This document shows, in pieces, positions 10,731 through 22,349 of a DNA stretch of 64,000 bases; positions within the stretch are counted from its first letter, which is position 1, and each line of letters opens with the position of its first letter. This DNA is from Bursaphelenchus xylophilus (Eukaryota > Nematoda > Chromadorea > Rhabditida > Aphelenchoididae): contig CAJFCV020000003.1 in assembly GCA_904066235.2 (NCBI GenBank), forward strand, positions 3,968,001 through 4,032,000. The letters run 5' to 3'. The position numbers were made by a program, and so were the translations under genes. The notes under the pieces were generated by a model, which ran no database searches, was not told the origin of the DNA, and saw nothing but the letters and a program-made list of their open reading frames with translations.

Positions 10731-12221
10731 TACTCCGCGTACAATGTTTTGACCCCCCTCCTAACTCGGTCCAAAGTGTACTAATTCGGACCAAATTTGG
10801 CATGTGGTATACTCACAGGCTAGTAACAAAAAATAACATAGCAGGACATACCTTATAGTTGAATTTAAAAATCTAGGGGCAATTTTCAAAAATCGCCTTA
10901 AAAAATCGAGGAAAAAGTTTTGACCCCCCTTAAAAAAAGTTAGATATCGCCAGCGGATGCCACGCAAACCTATTGTAATCGACGTCCCATACCTGAATAC
11001 AGGTTAATAAATGGTTTTCCGTTGAATGCTTCGTTGCATTTGAGGATTCAACGCGTTAAACCGTTTTTGATGTAGAGGTGCCCAAAATGGTTAAAATCTT
11101 CCCCTAGCGTTTTCCAAGAGCTCTAAATTGGGTTTATATTTTGTGATTTAGACCTGTATTTACCTTCCCCTTTTGATAAAAGTGCATGGTGGCCTGGGAG
11201 TGTAGATTCGGCAGATACCCTCTTGTCATGCCCAGCCTTGGTGAGCCATTTGCTCTTTGACTAAAGGTCGAGATGTGGTCGTTAGGTCCTCAATGTAATC
11301 CTGAGACTCATATTCACCCTCAGTAATGTAAAATGTTTTGATTTGACACGTTTTGTAATGGGTTTCATTCACCTTAATCTTAAGTTTGCCGTTACTGTAG
11401 ATGACCCCGAGTACGATGACATCCCCACCTCCCATTTGGCGTTTCATACGTCTCAAATGAGTATGGTGGGTGCTGTAGCGTCTTAAATTACCTGGTCCAT
11501 CAAATGAAAGCCGTTTTTGGTGGCTAAAAATCCATTTGAAAAACGCTGGTTTTTCGTTAAGGCGCAGATCGGCGAAGTTGCGCCTGCAAACCATACGAGA
11601 CCGTGTCAGCGGGAGTTTATTCTTCGTTTGAGAGTAAATAGGAGTCTCAGGATTACATTGAGGACCTAACGACCACATCTCGACCTTTAGTCAAAGAGCA
11701 AATGGCTCACCAAGGCTGGGCATGACAAGAGGGTATCTGCCGAATCGACACTCCCAGGCCACCATGCACTTTTATCAAAAGGGGAAGGTAAATACAGGTC
11801 TAAATCACAAAATATAAACTCAATTTAGAGCTCTTAGAAAACGCTAGGGGAAGATTTTTACCATTTTGGGCACCTCTACATCAAAAACGGTTTAACGCGT
11901 TGAATCCTCAAATGCAACGAAGCATTCAACGGAAAACCATTTATTAACCTGTATTCAGGTATGAGACATCGATTACAATAGGTTTGCGTAGCATCCACTG
12001 GCGATATCTAACTTTTTTTTAAGGGGGGTCAAAACTTTTTCCTCGGTTTTTTAAGGTCATTTTTGAAAATTGCCCATAGATTTTGAAATTCAACTATAAG
12101 GTATGTCCTGCTATGTTATTTTTTGTTACTAGCCTGTGAGTATACTACATGCCAAATTTGGTCCGAATTAGTACACTTTGGACCGAGTTAGGAGGGGGGT
12201 CAAAACATTGTACGCGGAGTA
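10731..12221. mobile_element. Tc1-derived fold-back element A, copy 1
   Basis: This is an approximately 1.49-kb element whose ends are long inverted repeats of roughly 580 bases each. The left end is TACTCCGCGTACAATG and the right end is CATTGTACGCGGAGTA. The outermost TA on both sides fits a TA target site. The unpaired centre (about 11312-11642) encodes part of a Tc1/mariner-type transposase on the minus strand. The arms themselves contain the next part of the transposase frame, so the element probably arose by inverted duplication of a truncated Tc1 relative. A second copy lies at 29363-30848. Confidence 0.9.
11226..11678 (-). pseudogene. Tc1/mariner transposase fragment in element A copy 1
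   Basis: A 150-codon open frame shows the Tc1 central region: FFKWIFSHQKRLSFDGPG, then RQMGGGDVIVLGVIYSNGKL, then SQDYIEDL. In Tc1 transposases the first of these normally reads SDE, where the Asp is the first catalytic residue of the DDE triad; here it is SHQ. The frame stops before the usual QDN motif, and the N-terminal DNA-binding domain and the C-terminal catalytic part are absent. The product cannot be an active transposase. Confidence 0.85.
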
Positions 12222-13330
12222 TATAAATGATGATAAAAGTGTGATTACCATCTACGAAAAATCATTTTTATTCTCAGAAGCTCATAGAATTATGGCCAAA
12301 AATTATTGTGCTTTTCTCAATAGGCGTTTGCAACCCGTGAGCAACTATTTTTTCTTTCTTTGGATTTCTCATTTTTCAAAATCGTTAAAAAAATTTTCTA
12401 AGTGTTAGCGGTTTTGGCTCAAAAATAATTTTTTGAGCCTTTAGGAAAGCATAGAAAGCTAGGTTCAAAATATTTTTTGATATTAAGCTGATTGAAAATG
12501 GCGCATCTCAGCTCCAGAAAAATCTAAATTTTAGGGAAATCGGCGGAGTCTCCGCGGAGAAATCCGAAGAAAGAGGTCGTCATCTTCGAGTGGCACCTTG
12601 TAGATACAAATTTTGAAGAAAATCGAACTTTTTCAATGTCATAGAATATCTTAGCTGAACTTTTTTCAACTCTTCTTGCATGTTGCAACTTCAGATTTCC
12701 AGACTTCCATTTCCAACTATTTTATGACCACAAAATTTCAAATTCACCTTCGTTACCTCCTCCTCCCTCTTTCTCCCCCTCATATTCCGCCAATTGTTGG
12801 CATCATCCCCTTTTGTGACCGCTGAAATATGCAAAGTTCAAAAGTTTCCTTTCCCCCATTTTTGTCGCGATTTGTTTTTTTTGCATCCCAAAATATTAAA
12901 AATTGTTTGTCCGGTCTCCATGGATAATATGTTTGGGCTATTATCCATTCCCAGGCCTTGTTCGAGACGTCAAAGAATGAGACAATTGGACCGTCGAAAC
13001 GACCGTTTTTGGCAAAAAAAAGGAGTTATTACATATGGGGCCAAAGTCCGGGAGAGAAAGTTTATCCATGGAGATGAGGGGGAGATATGTTGATGGAGAG
13101 GATCTTTGACAAATGAGGGTGTTCGTTTTTGGGGTCCATGGGGATGGCAAAGGAGAGGCTAGGAGTTCAATGGGTTTATATAGGGTATGGAACAGGTATT
13201 CCACCAATTTATTTCCTAGGTTGATTCAAAAGTTTCCCGCCATTTTTTGGTGACACAAAATTTCGTCTATTTGTAATGGTAAATGGAACTTTTCTAGGTA
13301 ATTTTTTACTTACATTTTCTCAACTTTGAG
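12222..13330. other. intergenic, no gene seen
   Basis: AT-rich sequence without a supported coding region or clear repeat. Confidence 0.5.
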
Positions 13331-13440
13331 TTGGCGGAATCTCGGTGGAGCCAGTCAGCTTCCTTGGAGGCAATGTCCACTATTTGGCCGACTCACTACA
13401 ATTCTTACTCCCTTGAGGCTCCACCGAGACTCCGCTGACT
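13331..13440. repeat. short inverted repeat (hairpin or small MITE)
   Basis: The left arm at 13331-13352 contains CTCGGTGGAGCC. The right arm at 13417-13440 contains its complement GGCTCCACCGAG, and pairing continues outward with mismatches. The loop is about 64 bases. There is no obvious target duplication. Confidence 0.6.
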
Positions 13441-14523
13441 GAACTGGCTAACTAAGACTTTGTCAACTATCCGCTATAGGAAGCTTAAAGCTAAACTATT
13501 AATTATTTATGAGTAGGAAAGTCCCTAGAACCAATAGCGGTTAACCTTTACACCACCAGCTCCCGTAAAACTAACCCTGCCCATAGCAAACAATTTTGGT
13601 CGTTCCAAGAGTCGGCGTTAGGCCAAGATAAACATCCCTGCAACAAAACGATTCTATAGAGAGTATTTTTTGGTATTTTACGACTTTTATACGGGGTTTT
13701 AACCGCAGTTATTTTTGACTATACAAGGATGCTGCAACAAGGTGACTTTTCGATATTTTTCACTCATCTCTTTAAGCAGAGGCTGATATTTTTAAGTCCA
13801 TAAAAAAGAAGTCTTCAAATAGCAACAGTAAAAAACGTGGCTACAGCCGATAGGCGAAGATTTTTTTTCAATTTGTTATTCCAAATTTTCACCTCATTGT
13901 CAATGACCTTCCCTGTATATAATATGTATGGTTCGAAATACAAACAAGAGGGAACATTGAGGTTTTTGATCACGTCAATTGCCGTGAATGGAGCATTTGA
14001 AGTGTTTTTGGATGTTTTTTCTCTTCTCGAAATTGTTTTTTTGGCGGGAGTTTACAAACTTCAGCCAATTATTGCGAAAATTTAGATCAACATGAACGTT
14101 ACTTTCGTCGTATGTTTGTTTGCTTAAATTTTCCGGGGTTTGGAGTCGGAAATTTTGGATAAAAAATCGGCTCGAACCTCAAATAATCATGGACTTAGGT
14201 ATCAATTTTTATGTGTTATTGAGCTTTGAGAGTCAATGATTAGGCGGTTTGATGATTTTCCACGTCACTACCGACAAATTTTTAATGCGTTTTTTTATTT
14301 GTTGTAGGACTGTGAGTAAGTATACATATACATATACTAACCTAAGTGTAGGTTTTTTGTTAGAATTTTGAAGAGACCGGAAATCTTTTGAGTAAATATT
14401 ACGTAAGACGGGTCTGATATAGGAAGCATTACATAACTATTACAGGACATTGCGATAAGGAATCTCGTGTTTGCTTTGGGCAGACTTCGTTGTATGCGAG
14501 TTTGCTGTACAACAGTTTAATAG
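13441..14523. other. intergenic, no gene seen
   Basis: No coding region is supported. An 82-codon open frame at 13837-14085 has hydrophobic stretches but no partner exon or family signal. Confidence 0.45.
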
Positions 14524-14700
14524 TACTAGTCGCGACATAAAGTTCTGACACATTTGCACAGTGCATTTTGTTTTTCTTTCGAACCCGTCGCGGCAATTCC
14601 CCGTTTTTGCACTAGCGACATGCACTTTCGCGCGAACTTGCCACTTTTCTCGCGCGACACCCGCGACAAAATGTGTCAGGACTTTATGTCGCGACTAGTA
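14524..14700. mobile_element. MITE family D (177 bp, TA ends)
   Basis: The left end TACTAGTCGCGACATAAAGT and right end ACTTTATGTCGCGACTAGTA are perfect complements, and the match continues inward to CTGACACATTT / AAATGTGTCAG. There is no coding capacity. I see only one copy in the window. Confidence 0.85.
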
Positions 14701-14756
14701 CTTGAATTTTTCTAAGACTTTGGGACGATGATTTATCGAGACTTGGGAATTTAGAT

Positions 14757-14898
14757 GTCTGTCGGGAAAATAATGTCGCTCTTTGCCAGTCGTGTTGCTG
14801 AGGCGAAAAGAAATTTGATTTTGCCGCAACACATCTCATTTTCTCTGCGGCAATGCGATTTTCGATGCGACAGAGTGCTCATTATTTTCCCGACAGAC
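14757..14898. mobile_element. MITE family C, copy 1
   Basis: Terminal repeat GTCTGTCGGGAAAATAATG on the left is matched by ATTATTTTCCCGACAGAC on the right. The inside is GC-rich and partly self-complementary (TTGCCGCAAC, CTGCGGCAATG). Related copies lie at 18741-18893 and 39751-39899. Confidence 0.85.
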
Positions 14899-16014
14899 CG
14901 ATTTAGTATTTGGGGTTAGGTTCGCAGCACTTTAACTTAAATTTTTGAGGGTACCCTCATTGCTTTTTTGCCAATTTTTCTCCATTTTCCAGCTCCTTAT
15001 ACAATATTTTCCCTCTATAACCCCAAAATCACCGTAATTTCCCCCTTCCATCCCCTCAATTTCCCATAAATTCAAATTTGGCGCCATTTCGCATGAATTC
15101 GAAGTATTGGATGATCCCTCTTCAAGCCTTTGGAATCAAAAAAGTTCTGCTTTGAGCATCCGAAGAGAATCTTTTTTTGCGAAGTTCAGAGTCCGTTCAG
15201 AGTGTTACCCGGCCCCGCTCTTTTTGGAGGATCGATTCCGTTCGAAAAAAGCGAAAAACAAAACCAAAAACCGCCGCGTTCCCGGAATTCCGAGACGTTT
15301 TTTCGCCCTAAATAGTAGTGTAAGTAGTGTAATTTTCCCGTAATTTATGGCGCTGACAAACAATATTTACAGCCGCCATTTCTGCGGGCTTTATTTATTA
15401 CTATATTTCTGCACGAATTTGTTGGTCTGACTCTGTTTTTTTAATTCCTTTTTTTGGGAATTTTATGGCTATCAGGGATGAGTCAAAAATTCGTCGCTAA
15501 ACTTGACGGTTTGTGAGGGCTTAGAAGGTGATAAGAAGATCAGTTGAGGGCAAAGATGGGACGGTTTTTGAGGCGATTTACTTTCACAGTTTCTTTGTCA
15601 ATTTCAAAGGAATTTGAAAGCATGGATTTACGTCTTCTGAACCTCTTGTCTTCGCGACAATAAGACGGATTATTAGGCTGAGAAGAAGAGAAACTTGAAG
15701 ACTTATTCGTCTCAATTTCGATGAAATATGCGTCATGTAAAACAGGTTACGGTAGAAAGTTTTTTATCATATAATAGGAGAGGCTTTTTCGAAGTTTTCG
15801 TTGTTAGAGTGCAAGTAAAGCCCTTTTGTAGACGCACTTTGTATATTTGACAAGGTATTCATGCAATAGGCAGAATTGGTGAACTAAAGAATCATTTCTT
15901 TATCTGAGCCGGCTATTGTAGAATTATGTTTTCCTTACGTCAAGGACTTTCTTTGTTAGGGTTACTTGAGGGAAATCTGAACGATTTATACCAGAACTTT
16001 GGCAATTAATTATT
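14899..16014. other. intergenic, no gene seen
   Basis: No coding region is supported. Overlapping open frames at 15107-15343 lack any family signal. Confidence 0.45.
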
Positions 16015-16110
16015 CTTAGGCAACAAAACCTCTCCACAACAATTTTATTGATCCCAATAGCTATTTTAGGCCAAAATGCGCCTCCTGTAAGATAAAGTCC
16101 CTTAAAATAT
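16015..16110 (+). repeat. fragment of a dispersed repeat (family I)
   Basis: The stretch TTTTAGGCCAAAATGCGCC, followed by TCCTGTAAGATAAAGTCC, resembles stretches at 38340-38440 and 44590-44680. The pattern recalls the ATAACGAA-like ends of pogo-type elements, but the assignment is weak. Confidence 0.4.
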
Positions 16111-16218
16111 CAGTTATTATGTCATCATTAGAGCCTTTTTTCGAGTCATCCGCAGAAAAAAAGGTATAAAATGTAGCCCAAAAAACTTGACACATTTTTT
16201 GGGCCATCCAAGAACTTA

Positions 16219-16667
16219 CAGGGGAAGTACTTCAAGTGTGACGCTCAGATTTTCTTTAAATTTTGCACACACATCGGGTATGGACTAAATATCAATTCCT
16301 GAAAGTTTTAGCTCGCGCTTTGCGGGCGCCGCCGAGATATTAAACGATTTTTGCCGCCGAGAGAGCACGCTCAACGTGGAGAGCGGTCAGAGAGAAAACC
16401 GCTTTTTGGCCATAACTTTGGCAGTTTCGTGCGGAAAAATTTGAATTTTTGTAGAAACATTATCCTTTACGGTTGAAATAGGCATGAAACTTTTCGTGCC
16501 GAAATTCGGCAAAAAGTCCTAAATTTTCGCCGACTTTTGATCTAAAAATCTCGGTTGTTTCTGTAAAGCGCGAGCTAGGATTCCCGCATATATCTTAGAA
16601 AAAATTATTCTAAATTTGTGCCAAGTTTCATCAAAATCTGAGCGTCACACTTCAAGTACTTCCCTTG
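16219..16667 (-). mobile_element. repeat family B, full-length copy 1
   Basis: A 449-bp element with terminal inverted repeats: left CAGGGGAAGTACTTCAAGTG, right end CTTCAAGTACTTCCCTTG. The flanks are TTA on both sides (16216-16218 and 16668-16670), consistent with a 3-bp target duplication as in PIF/Harbinger elements. A second, internal inverted pair (TTAGCTCGCGCTTTGCGG and AAAGCGCGAGCTAGGA) is present. There is no open frame. It is reversed relative to the copies at 19434, 30892 and 43115. Confidence 0.85.
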
Positions 16668-16670
16668 TTA

Positions 16671-18339
16671 GGAGCATAGTTTTGAAATTCAAGGAGACGA
16701 TGACAAAAACCTACAAATTTTTTAAACCACGGTTTAAAAGGGACAGTTATATTGTCGCCGTATTTTAAAAAGTTTTGCAAATTTTCGAAAATTGGAGGAG
16801 TTCCTTTCTAGATAACAATCTTGTCTTGGCCAAGGTAAATTTCTCTGTCATCTTTAACATCCAAACTTTTGACAGTCATTTATTCCAGCCTCGCCGACTC
16901 AAAGGCCTTCCCCAAAACATCTGATCGGGGCTGAGGTCACTTTTTTTTGCTAATCCCTCTTCATTTTGCATCAGAATCTGTTGGGTCAAAGGGAAAAGGG
17001 AAAACAAATTGCTCCTATGTTACATTAATCCTCCTGTTCTCGCGCCAAAATCCGAACCGCAAACAAATTGTTTTATTCTCCAAATTCCGTTTTTATGGGG
17101 ACATTAAAATCGTGGAGGGATGCGGTTTTAATTATGGGACCAGGGGATTTGAATTGAGATGAGGGGTTGGGAATTTGGGGAAATGTGTATAGGGAATTTT
17201 GGCTTTAGTTTTTTTCAGAAAGTTGTGGTTGTTTCTGCATAACGCGACCGTAACTTTTTTTTGAAAAATATTTAAAAAATTATCTTTGTTTGAAATTATA
17301 ACTTTTTGCCGTAAAAAACGATTTTTTGAATTTTCGGGCTTTTCATTCTGCTTGTTTCTGCAAAACGCGGTCCAAAATTTTTATTAAATTTTGAAAGTTT
17401 GCATTTCAAATTGAAAAAATTGAAAATTAACTAAGAATAAAAACAAGATTTTGAAAATTTTCTCCTATTTCTGCATAACGCGATTCAAAAGATCATAATT
17501 TCCAGAAAAATTAGTCCTCAATTTCCATACATTTTCTGAAAGATATCATTTTGCCATTTTCTTTTATCAATATTGATTAAAAAGTAATCAAATTTTTTGA
17601 AGAAGCCACTGATAAATGTTTCGAAAGGAAATTTAATTAATAATTAAAAAATATGTACAGGACTTGTAGGGTGATTGTAGAAGGTTTGCAATTAATTTCA
17701 GCGCATTTTTATGTGAGGAAAAATAATAAAGAATGAATTTTTACATCATTTTCACCAAAAATAATGTAAATAATTTCCCATTTTTCTTCGATTTTTCAAA
17801 AATTTTTATATTGCACTTGACGTATTATGTATTAAAACTATTTTCCTTACCTTCTGAATTACCAATTTCCCCGAAAAATCGCCTTAATTGACCATAAATC
17901 AACCCACTTTATCGGCAAAATTTCCCTTTCCCAAGAACTTTATCGCAAATGACGAAACTTGTAGAATTGTTACTGTTTTACTCTCACATGATGCTTGTTT
18001 ACACAAACAAGTCCTCTAATCTGTCAGTAAACCATTTCCCAAAACCTGATCACAAATCGTTCGGAAGAGCCTCAGGGAAAAAGAGGCAAACAGACGGAAA
18101 TAAAGAGGGCTTTTATTTTTGAGGGCCTTTAGTCGATTTTTTTGATATCAAAAAAGGCTCTCAATTCGGGAATTGCTGAAATTTTGGAGGGTTTCTATCG
18201 TAGAATTTTGTTTTTTATTGGACTGGAGATACGATTTTATAAAGTTCTTGTTATATAGAATAGGGAAGGAGATCGCATGAAAATTTTGTTTTTTTTTTTG
18301 CAAAAGAAATGATCATATTTTTTGTCAAATTTCCGTACA
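16671..18339. other. intergenic with a degenerate repeat array
   Basis: No gene is supported. Within it, TTTCTGCATAACGCG-like words recur at 17232, 17355 and 17468. Confidence 0.45.
17232..17482. repeat. three spaced copies of TTTCTGCATAACGCG
   Basis: Near-identical 15-mers occur at 17232, 17355 (one mismatch) and 17468, spaced 123 and 113 bases apart, each followed by A/T-rich sequence. They resemble the TTTCTGCAAAGCGCG word inside family B and may be decayed pieces of it. Confidence 0.5.
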
Positions 18340-18600
18340 GGATCTCAGCAGGCCACCTAAGAATTGTCGAAAAATTTAGCTGATGCTTTGCAAGTATGCC
18401 CGAGATATTCAACCATCTTTTCCGTGATGACTTTATAGAAGACTTGAAAAGATGGTTACAAAAAACGCTTTTTGGATTAGTTTTTTGCTCGTTTTTTGGT
18501 TTTAAAACACCGATGGATACTGCAAAGTATGAGCTAAAAGTCTAGGAATGATTTTATTTTAGAAACTTGTAATATAAGCCAAGTATCATCGAAATTTCAC
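18340..18600 (-). repeat. degraded fragment of repeat family B
   Basis: Damaged family B words appear in order, reversed: TTTAGCTGATGCTTTGCAAG, then CCGAGATATTCAACCATC, and at the end CAAGTATCATCGAAATTTC. Confidence 0.5.
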
Positions 18601-18740
18601 TCAAACAGCGTTCTTTTTTGACTGGTCAAGGGCTTGGCCATTAGGATTGCTAAGATTATGATTATGAATTTTTAATACCTCTGTAAGATTTTTAGCAGGC
18701 AGTATGCAGAGATCTTTGAGATTTTTAAATCGATATTTAT

Positions 18741-18893
18741 CAGTCTGTCGGGAAAATAATGAGCACAATGTTGCTGTGCCGATGACGTCGCTGAAGTGAA
18801 AAGCAATTTTATTTTGCAGCGACACAATTAATTTTCTCGGCGGCGGTGCGATTTTCGACGCGACAGAGGGCTCATTATTTTCCCGACAGACTG
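18741..18893. mobile_element. MITE family C, copy 2
   Basis: Left end CAGTCTGTCGGGAAAATAAT and right end ATTATTTTCCCGACAGACTG are perfect complements, and the match extends to GAGC / GCTC. It is 153 bp with a GC-rich middle. No clear target duplication is visible. Confidence 0.9.
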
Positions 18894-19305
18894 ACAAATC
18901 AATGTTTATACAAATGCCGTTATTATCTTGAAGTTTTTGGATGATAAATGAGTATGTTTCTCATTCTATCTACAGCCAATTTTATTGCCTTTATTTTGTC
19001 GTTCTACAAATTCCCATTTTCAATCTTCCCTTCCCTATCGTTAAAATCAGCCTTCTTCTGAATTTCAAATGAGAATCTGAATCATGTCCCCAAATTTTCG
19101 CGATGATTTTGTAAAGTTTCTGTGCGATTACAAATTCTTTTTTTTGAATTTTTGGGCTTCCGTTCCCTGCCCATAAATTAATTTCAATCTGCGGGATGGG
19201 AAATTTATTTATTGCATCGTTTTGCCGGAGGGGAATCCATGGGAATTACGGACAAATCGAGGGTTTGTGAAGATTTGGAGGTAAAATACGCGCTCTTTCC
19301 ATTTG

Positions 19306-19416
19306 AATATCGGGAACTGCCAGGCCTAAACATTTTTGTGCCCTTTGAAATTGGGCACAGAAACATTCTAGGACAATCTAACACCATACCCAAAAAATCG
19401 TATCATTTGATACACT
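19306..19416 (+). repeat. dispersed repeat H, copy 1
   Basis: About 105 bases align with the reverse complement of 50252-50350. Shared words include ATCGGGAACTGC, GGCACAGAAACA versus GTGCACAGAAACA, and a 34-base identical run from 19378 (CTAACACCATACCCAAAAAA onward). It lies directly upstream of a family B copy. Confidence 0.75.
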
Positions 19417-19433
19417 TTCTCACACAGATCTTG

Positions 19434-19871
19434 CAGGGGAAGTACCCCAAGTGCGACGCTCAGATTTTGATGAAACTTGGCACAAATTTAGAGTATTCTT
19501 TTCTAAGATATATGCGAGAATCCTAGCTCGCGCTTTGCAGAAACAACCGAGATTTTTAGATCGAAAGTCGGCGAAAATTTTGGGCTTTTTGCCGAATTTC
19601 GGCAGGAAAAGTTTCACGACTATTCCTACCGTAAAGGGTAATTTTTCTACAAAAAATCAAATTTTTCCGCACGAAACTGCCAAAGTTACGCTTTTCTCTC
19701 TGACCGCCCTCCACGTTTAGCGTGCTCTCTCGGCGGCAAAAATCGTTCGATATCTCGGCGGCGCCCGCAAAGCGCGAGCTAAAACTTTCAGGAATTGATA
19801 TTTGGTCCATACCCGAGGTGTGTGCAAAATTTAAAGAAAATCCGAGCGTCGCACTTGGAGTACTACCCCTG
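19434..19871 (+). mobile_element. repeat family B, full-length copy 2
   Basis: The terminal repeats CAGGGGAAGTACCCCAAGTG and CACTTGGAGTACTACCCCTG bound a 438-bp element. The right flank is TTA and the left flank is TTG, which fits a mutated TTA duplication. The internal words CTAGCTCGCGCTTTGCAG and CGCAAAGCGCGAGCTAAAAC are intact. Confidence 0.85.
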
Positions 19872-19884
19872 TTAATAAAGTTTT

Positions 19885-20012
19885 GACCTCAAAATCTCGA
19901 TGGTTTCTGCGAAGCGCGAGCTAGGAATCTCGCATTTGTTTTGGCAAATACTATTCTAAATTTGGCCCAAGTTTCATCAAAATCTGAACGTTGCATTGCG
20001 GGTACTTCCCTT
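19885..20012 (-). repeat. partial family B copy abutting copy 2 in inverted orientation
   Basis: It contains GCGAAGCGCGAGCTAGGA, then CCAAGTTTCATCAAAATCTG, and ends in GGGTACTTCCCTT. Only one end of the element is present. It starts about 13 bases after the right end of copy 2. Confidence 0.75.
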
Positions 20013-22349
20013 ATAAACAAATCCATTCCTATTTTACTCACAACTTCAATCCTCAACCCTCTCTGTTCCACATCTTTTCATATATAATTCTGTGCCCATT
20101 TCCCCCCAAACAATCTACAGAATCCGCCGCGGAATTCATAAAATATTTTGAGCACACAATCAAAGGCCCTATTACTCCCCAAATATTTGTCTGTCGTTAA
20201 AATTATACATGATAACAGAGGGAAAGAGTCCATCCCTTCCCTCCAGACTTCTCCTATTATCCGATCAAAATCATTTTTATGAGAAAAAAGAAGAAAGAAG
20301 GTGATATCAGAGGGAGAGGATTTGATGAATTGGGGGGAAGAAAGGGGCGCTCATCTTGAGCAACAACTCTTGGGAAGGGAACGGTGATTAGAGAGAGATG
20401 TTCAGCGATTTTTTACAACTTTTCTTCTTTGTTTTTTGATGTCATCGAGTAGGAACTGATCGAAAAATTGTCTTATTGAAGTGTAAAATATTTCCTCGGG
20501 GTTTTGATGATTTTTTTAGACGAATAAAGTGTTCTGAAGAGTTTTGGGAGGGGAGCCGTCTTTGGGCTGATATTTCATCGAAATATGTTATAAAATTTTT
20601 CGGCCATCAATATTGAATACCTCAATTTGAGTGATTTTCGAGTTTGCATCAATTTTTTGTGCGTGAATTATCATATAATCATGCATGGCCATGTTTGAAC
20701 GTCTTAAAATTGTCATGTTTTTCTTTACAGGATCAACCGAGAAATCCAGCGATCATTGGGTACGATAGACCATGAAAAATAAGGATAGTAGGGCAGAGAA
20801 AAAACAAGTTTTGGCCTTGTTTTTGGCATTGAGTTTTTTGTGCAAAGTGACGATAAAATTACAAAAAAAAATAATTTTTTTACTGTAAAAAACTAGCCTA
20901 CAACTGTTATGCAAAATCGATACCAATCCAGCAACATACTGACATTTGCACCGGTGTTTTCACCAACTTATTAGACTTTAATTAACCTTGTTTTACTTAC
21001 ACCATACATTTTCAATTTCCACCTGTTAAACCCTTCTCAGCCCCGGCCAATTTTCCCCATGCTTTCTACTAATTAGTAGGCCTGTATTTTTTTCAACGGA
21101 CGCTAAACTGATTTATGTTTGTCGGCTTTATAAATAACATTATGAAAGGCCGAACAGGTGTTAATGTTGTCCGAGAACTCTTTCCAGGCATTTCTTACTC
21201 ATAACGGCCTTTTTCTAGAAGTTTTTTGGGGTTTATGGAGAGTCAAATTTGGGGTCGGGAAGTTGTTTTATAAAATGGCTATGGTAAAAAAGGATTTTTT
21301 GAAGGTTTTTATCGTTTTTGAGACATAAATCAGTAGGAATTTGAAAGATTTTGAGCTTATTTTTCATTTTTTGCCTTAAAATTTTAAAATTTATTTTTTC
21401 AATGATTTTTAAATAAATCTTTGCATAATATTTTGCATGTTTCAAGTCACAAACTCCCTGAAAATTAGATTAACGGCTTCTCAAAGCCATCGGATTTGCA
21501 GAAGAAGCCCTATCTTCGCCCTAAAAATTGTAAAGTAGTGTTCATTTCCCATGGATAATGGATTAAAATATACATATAATATGTATAATATGCAATGTAG
21601 ACGCGTTTACGTGCGCTTTGCTTCTGCTTGTTACATTCTAAAATTGTCTATAATTTACAAAAAAATCATAACTTTTGCAGTTTGTACACCTTTGGCGACA
21701 GCCGCGTCATTCGTTTATGATGACTTGGCAGAAGAATGCATAAAAATAAACATAAAAATAAATGTGTAATATGTAATATATGTATGGAATTTTTGAATGT
21801 TCTAATATCATTTTTTTGTCACAATGACTTGAATCACATTTAAATTGCAAAATGAATTAAGAGCTCTCGTTTACAACACCTCTTTTAAATGTAATATACA
21901 TGCTTATTTTTATTGCAAACACGGGCTCGTAAGATCACCAGTTTTATAATTATAATATAAATTTTTCACCGCAACGTATTTTAAACCGGCTAAAATTTAC
22001 GTTTTTTTCAAGACCTGTTCTCTCAACCGAACAGTCAAACCAGTGGGTGATATTAACATAATAAGTAATACATTGGTCTAGTACACGTATAATTTTTATT
22101 ATACGCTTACCAAAAAAGAAGAAGGGAAATTATGCAGACATATTTTCCCTATTTGTTTTGGAGCCGACCTTTTTGAACCTTGCCCGCGTCTCATGACTTT
22201 GTATACTTTAGGAAAATGCGAACTGATTTTTCGAAATGACAACACAAAAAACACATATTCTTGACTAGCTCTTGTGACAAAACCATTGAGATGTTTCGCA
22301 AATTATCTTATGATTTTTGTGTTTTTGAGCGAGGTCTTTAGATTTGTCA

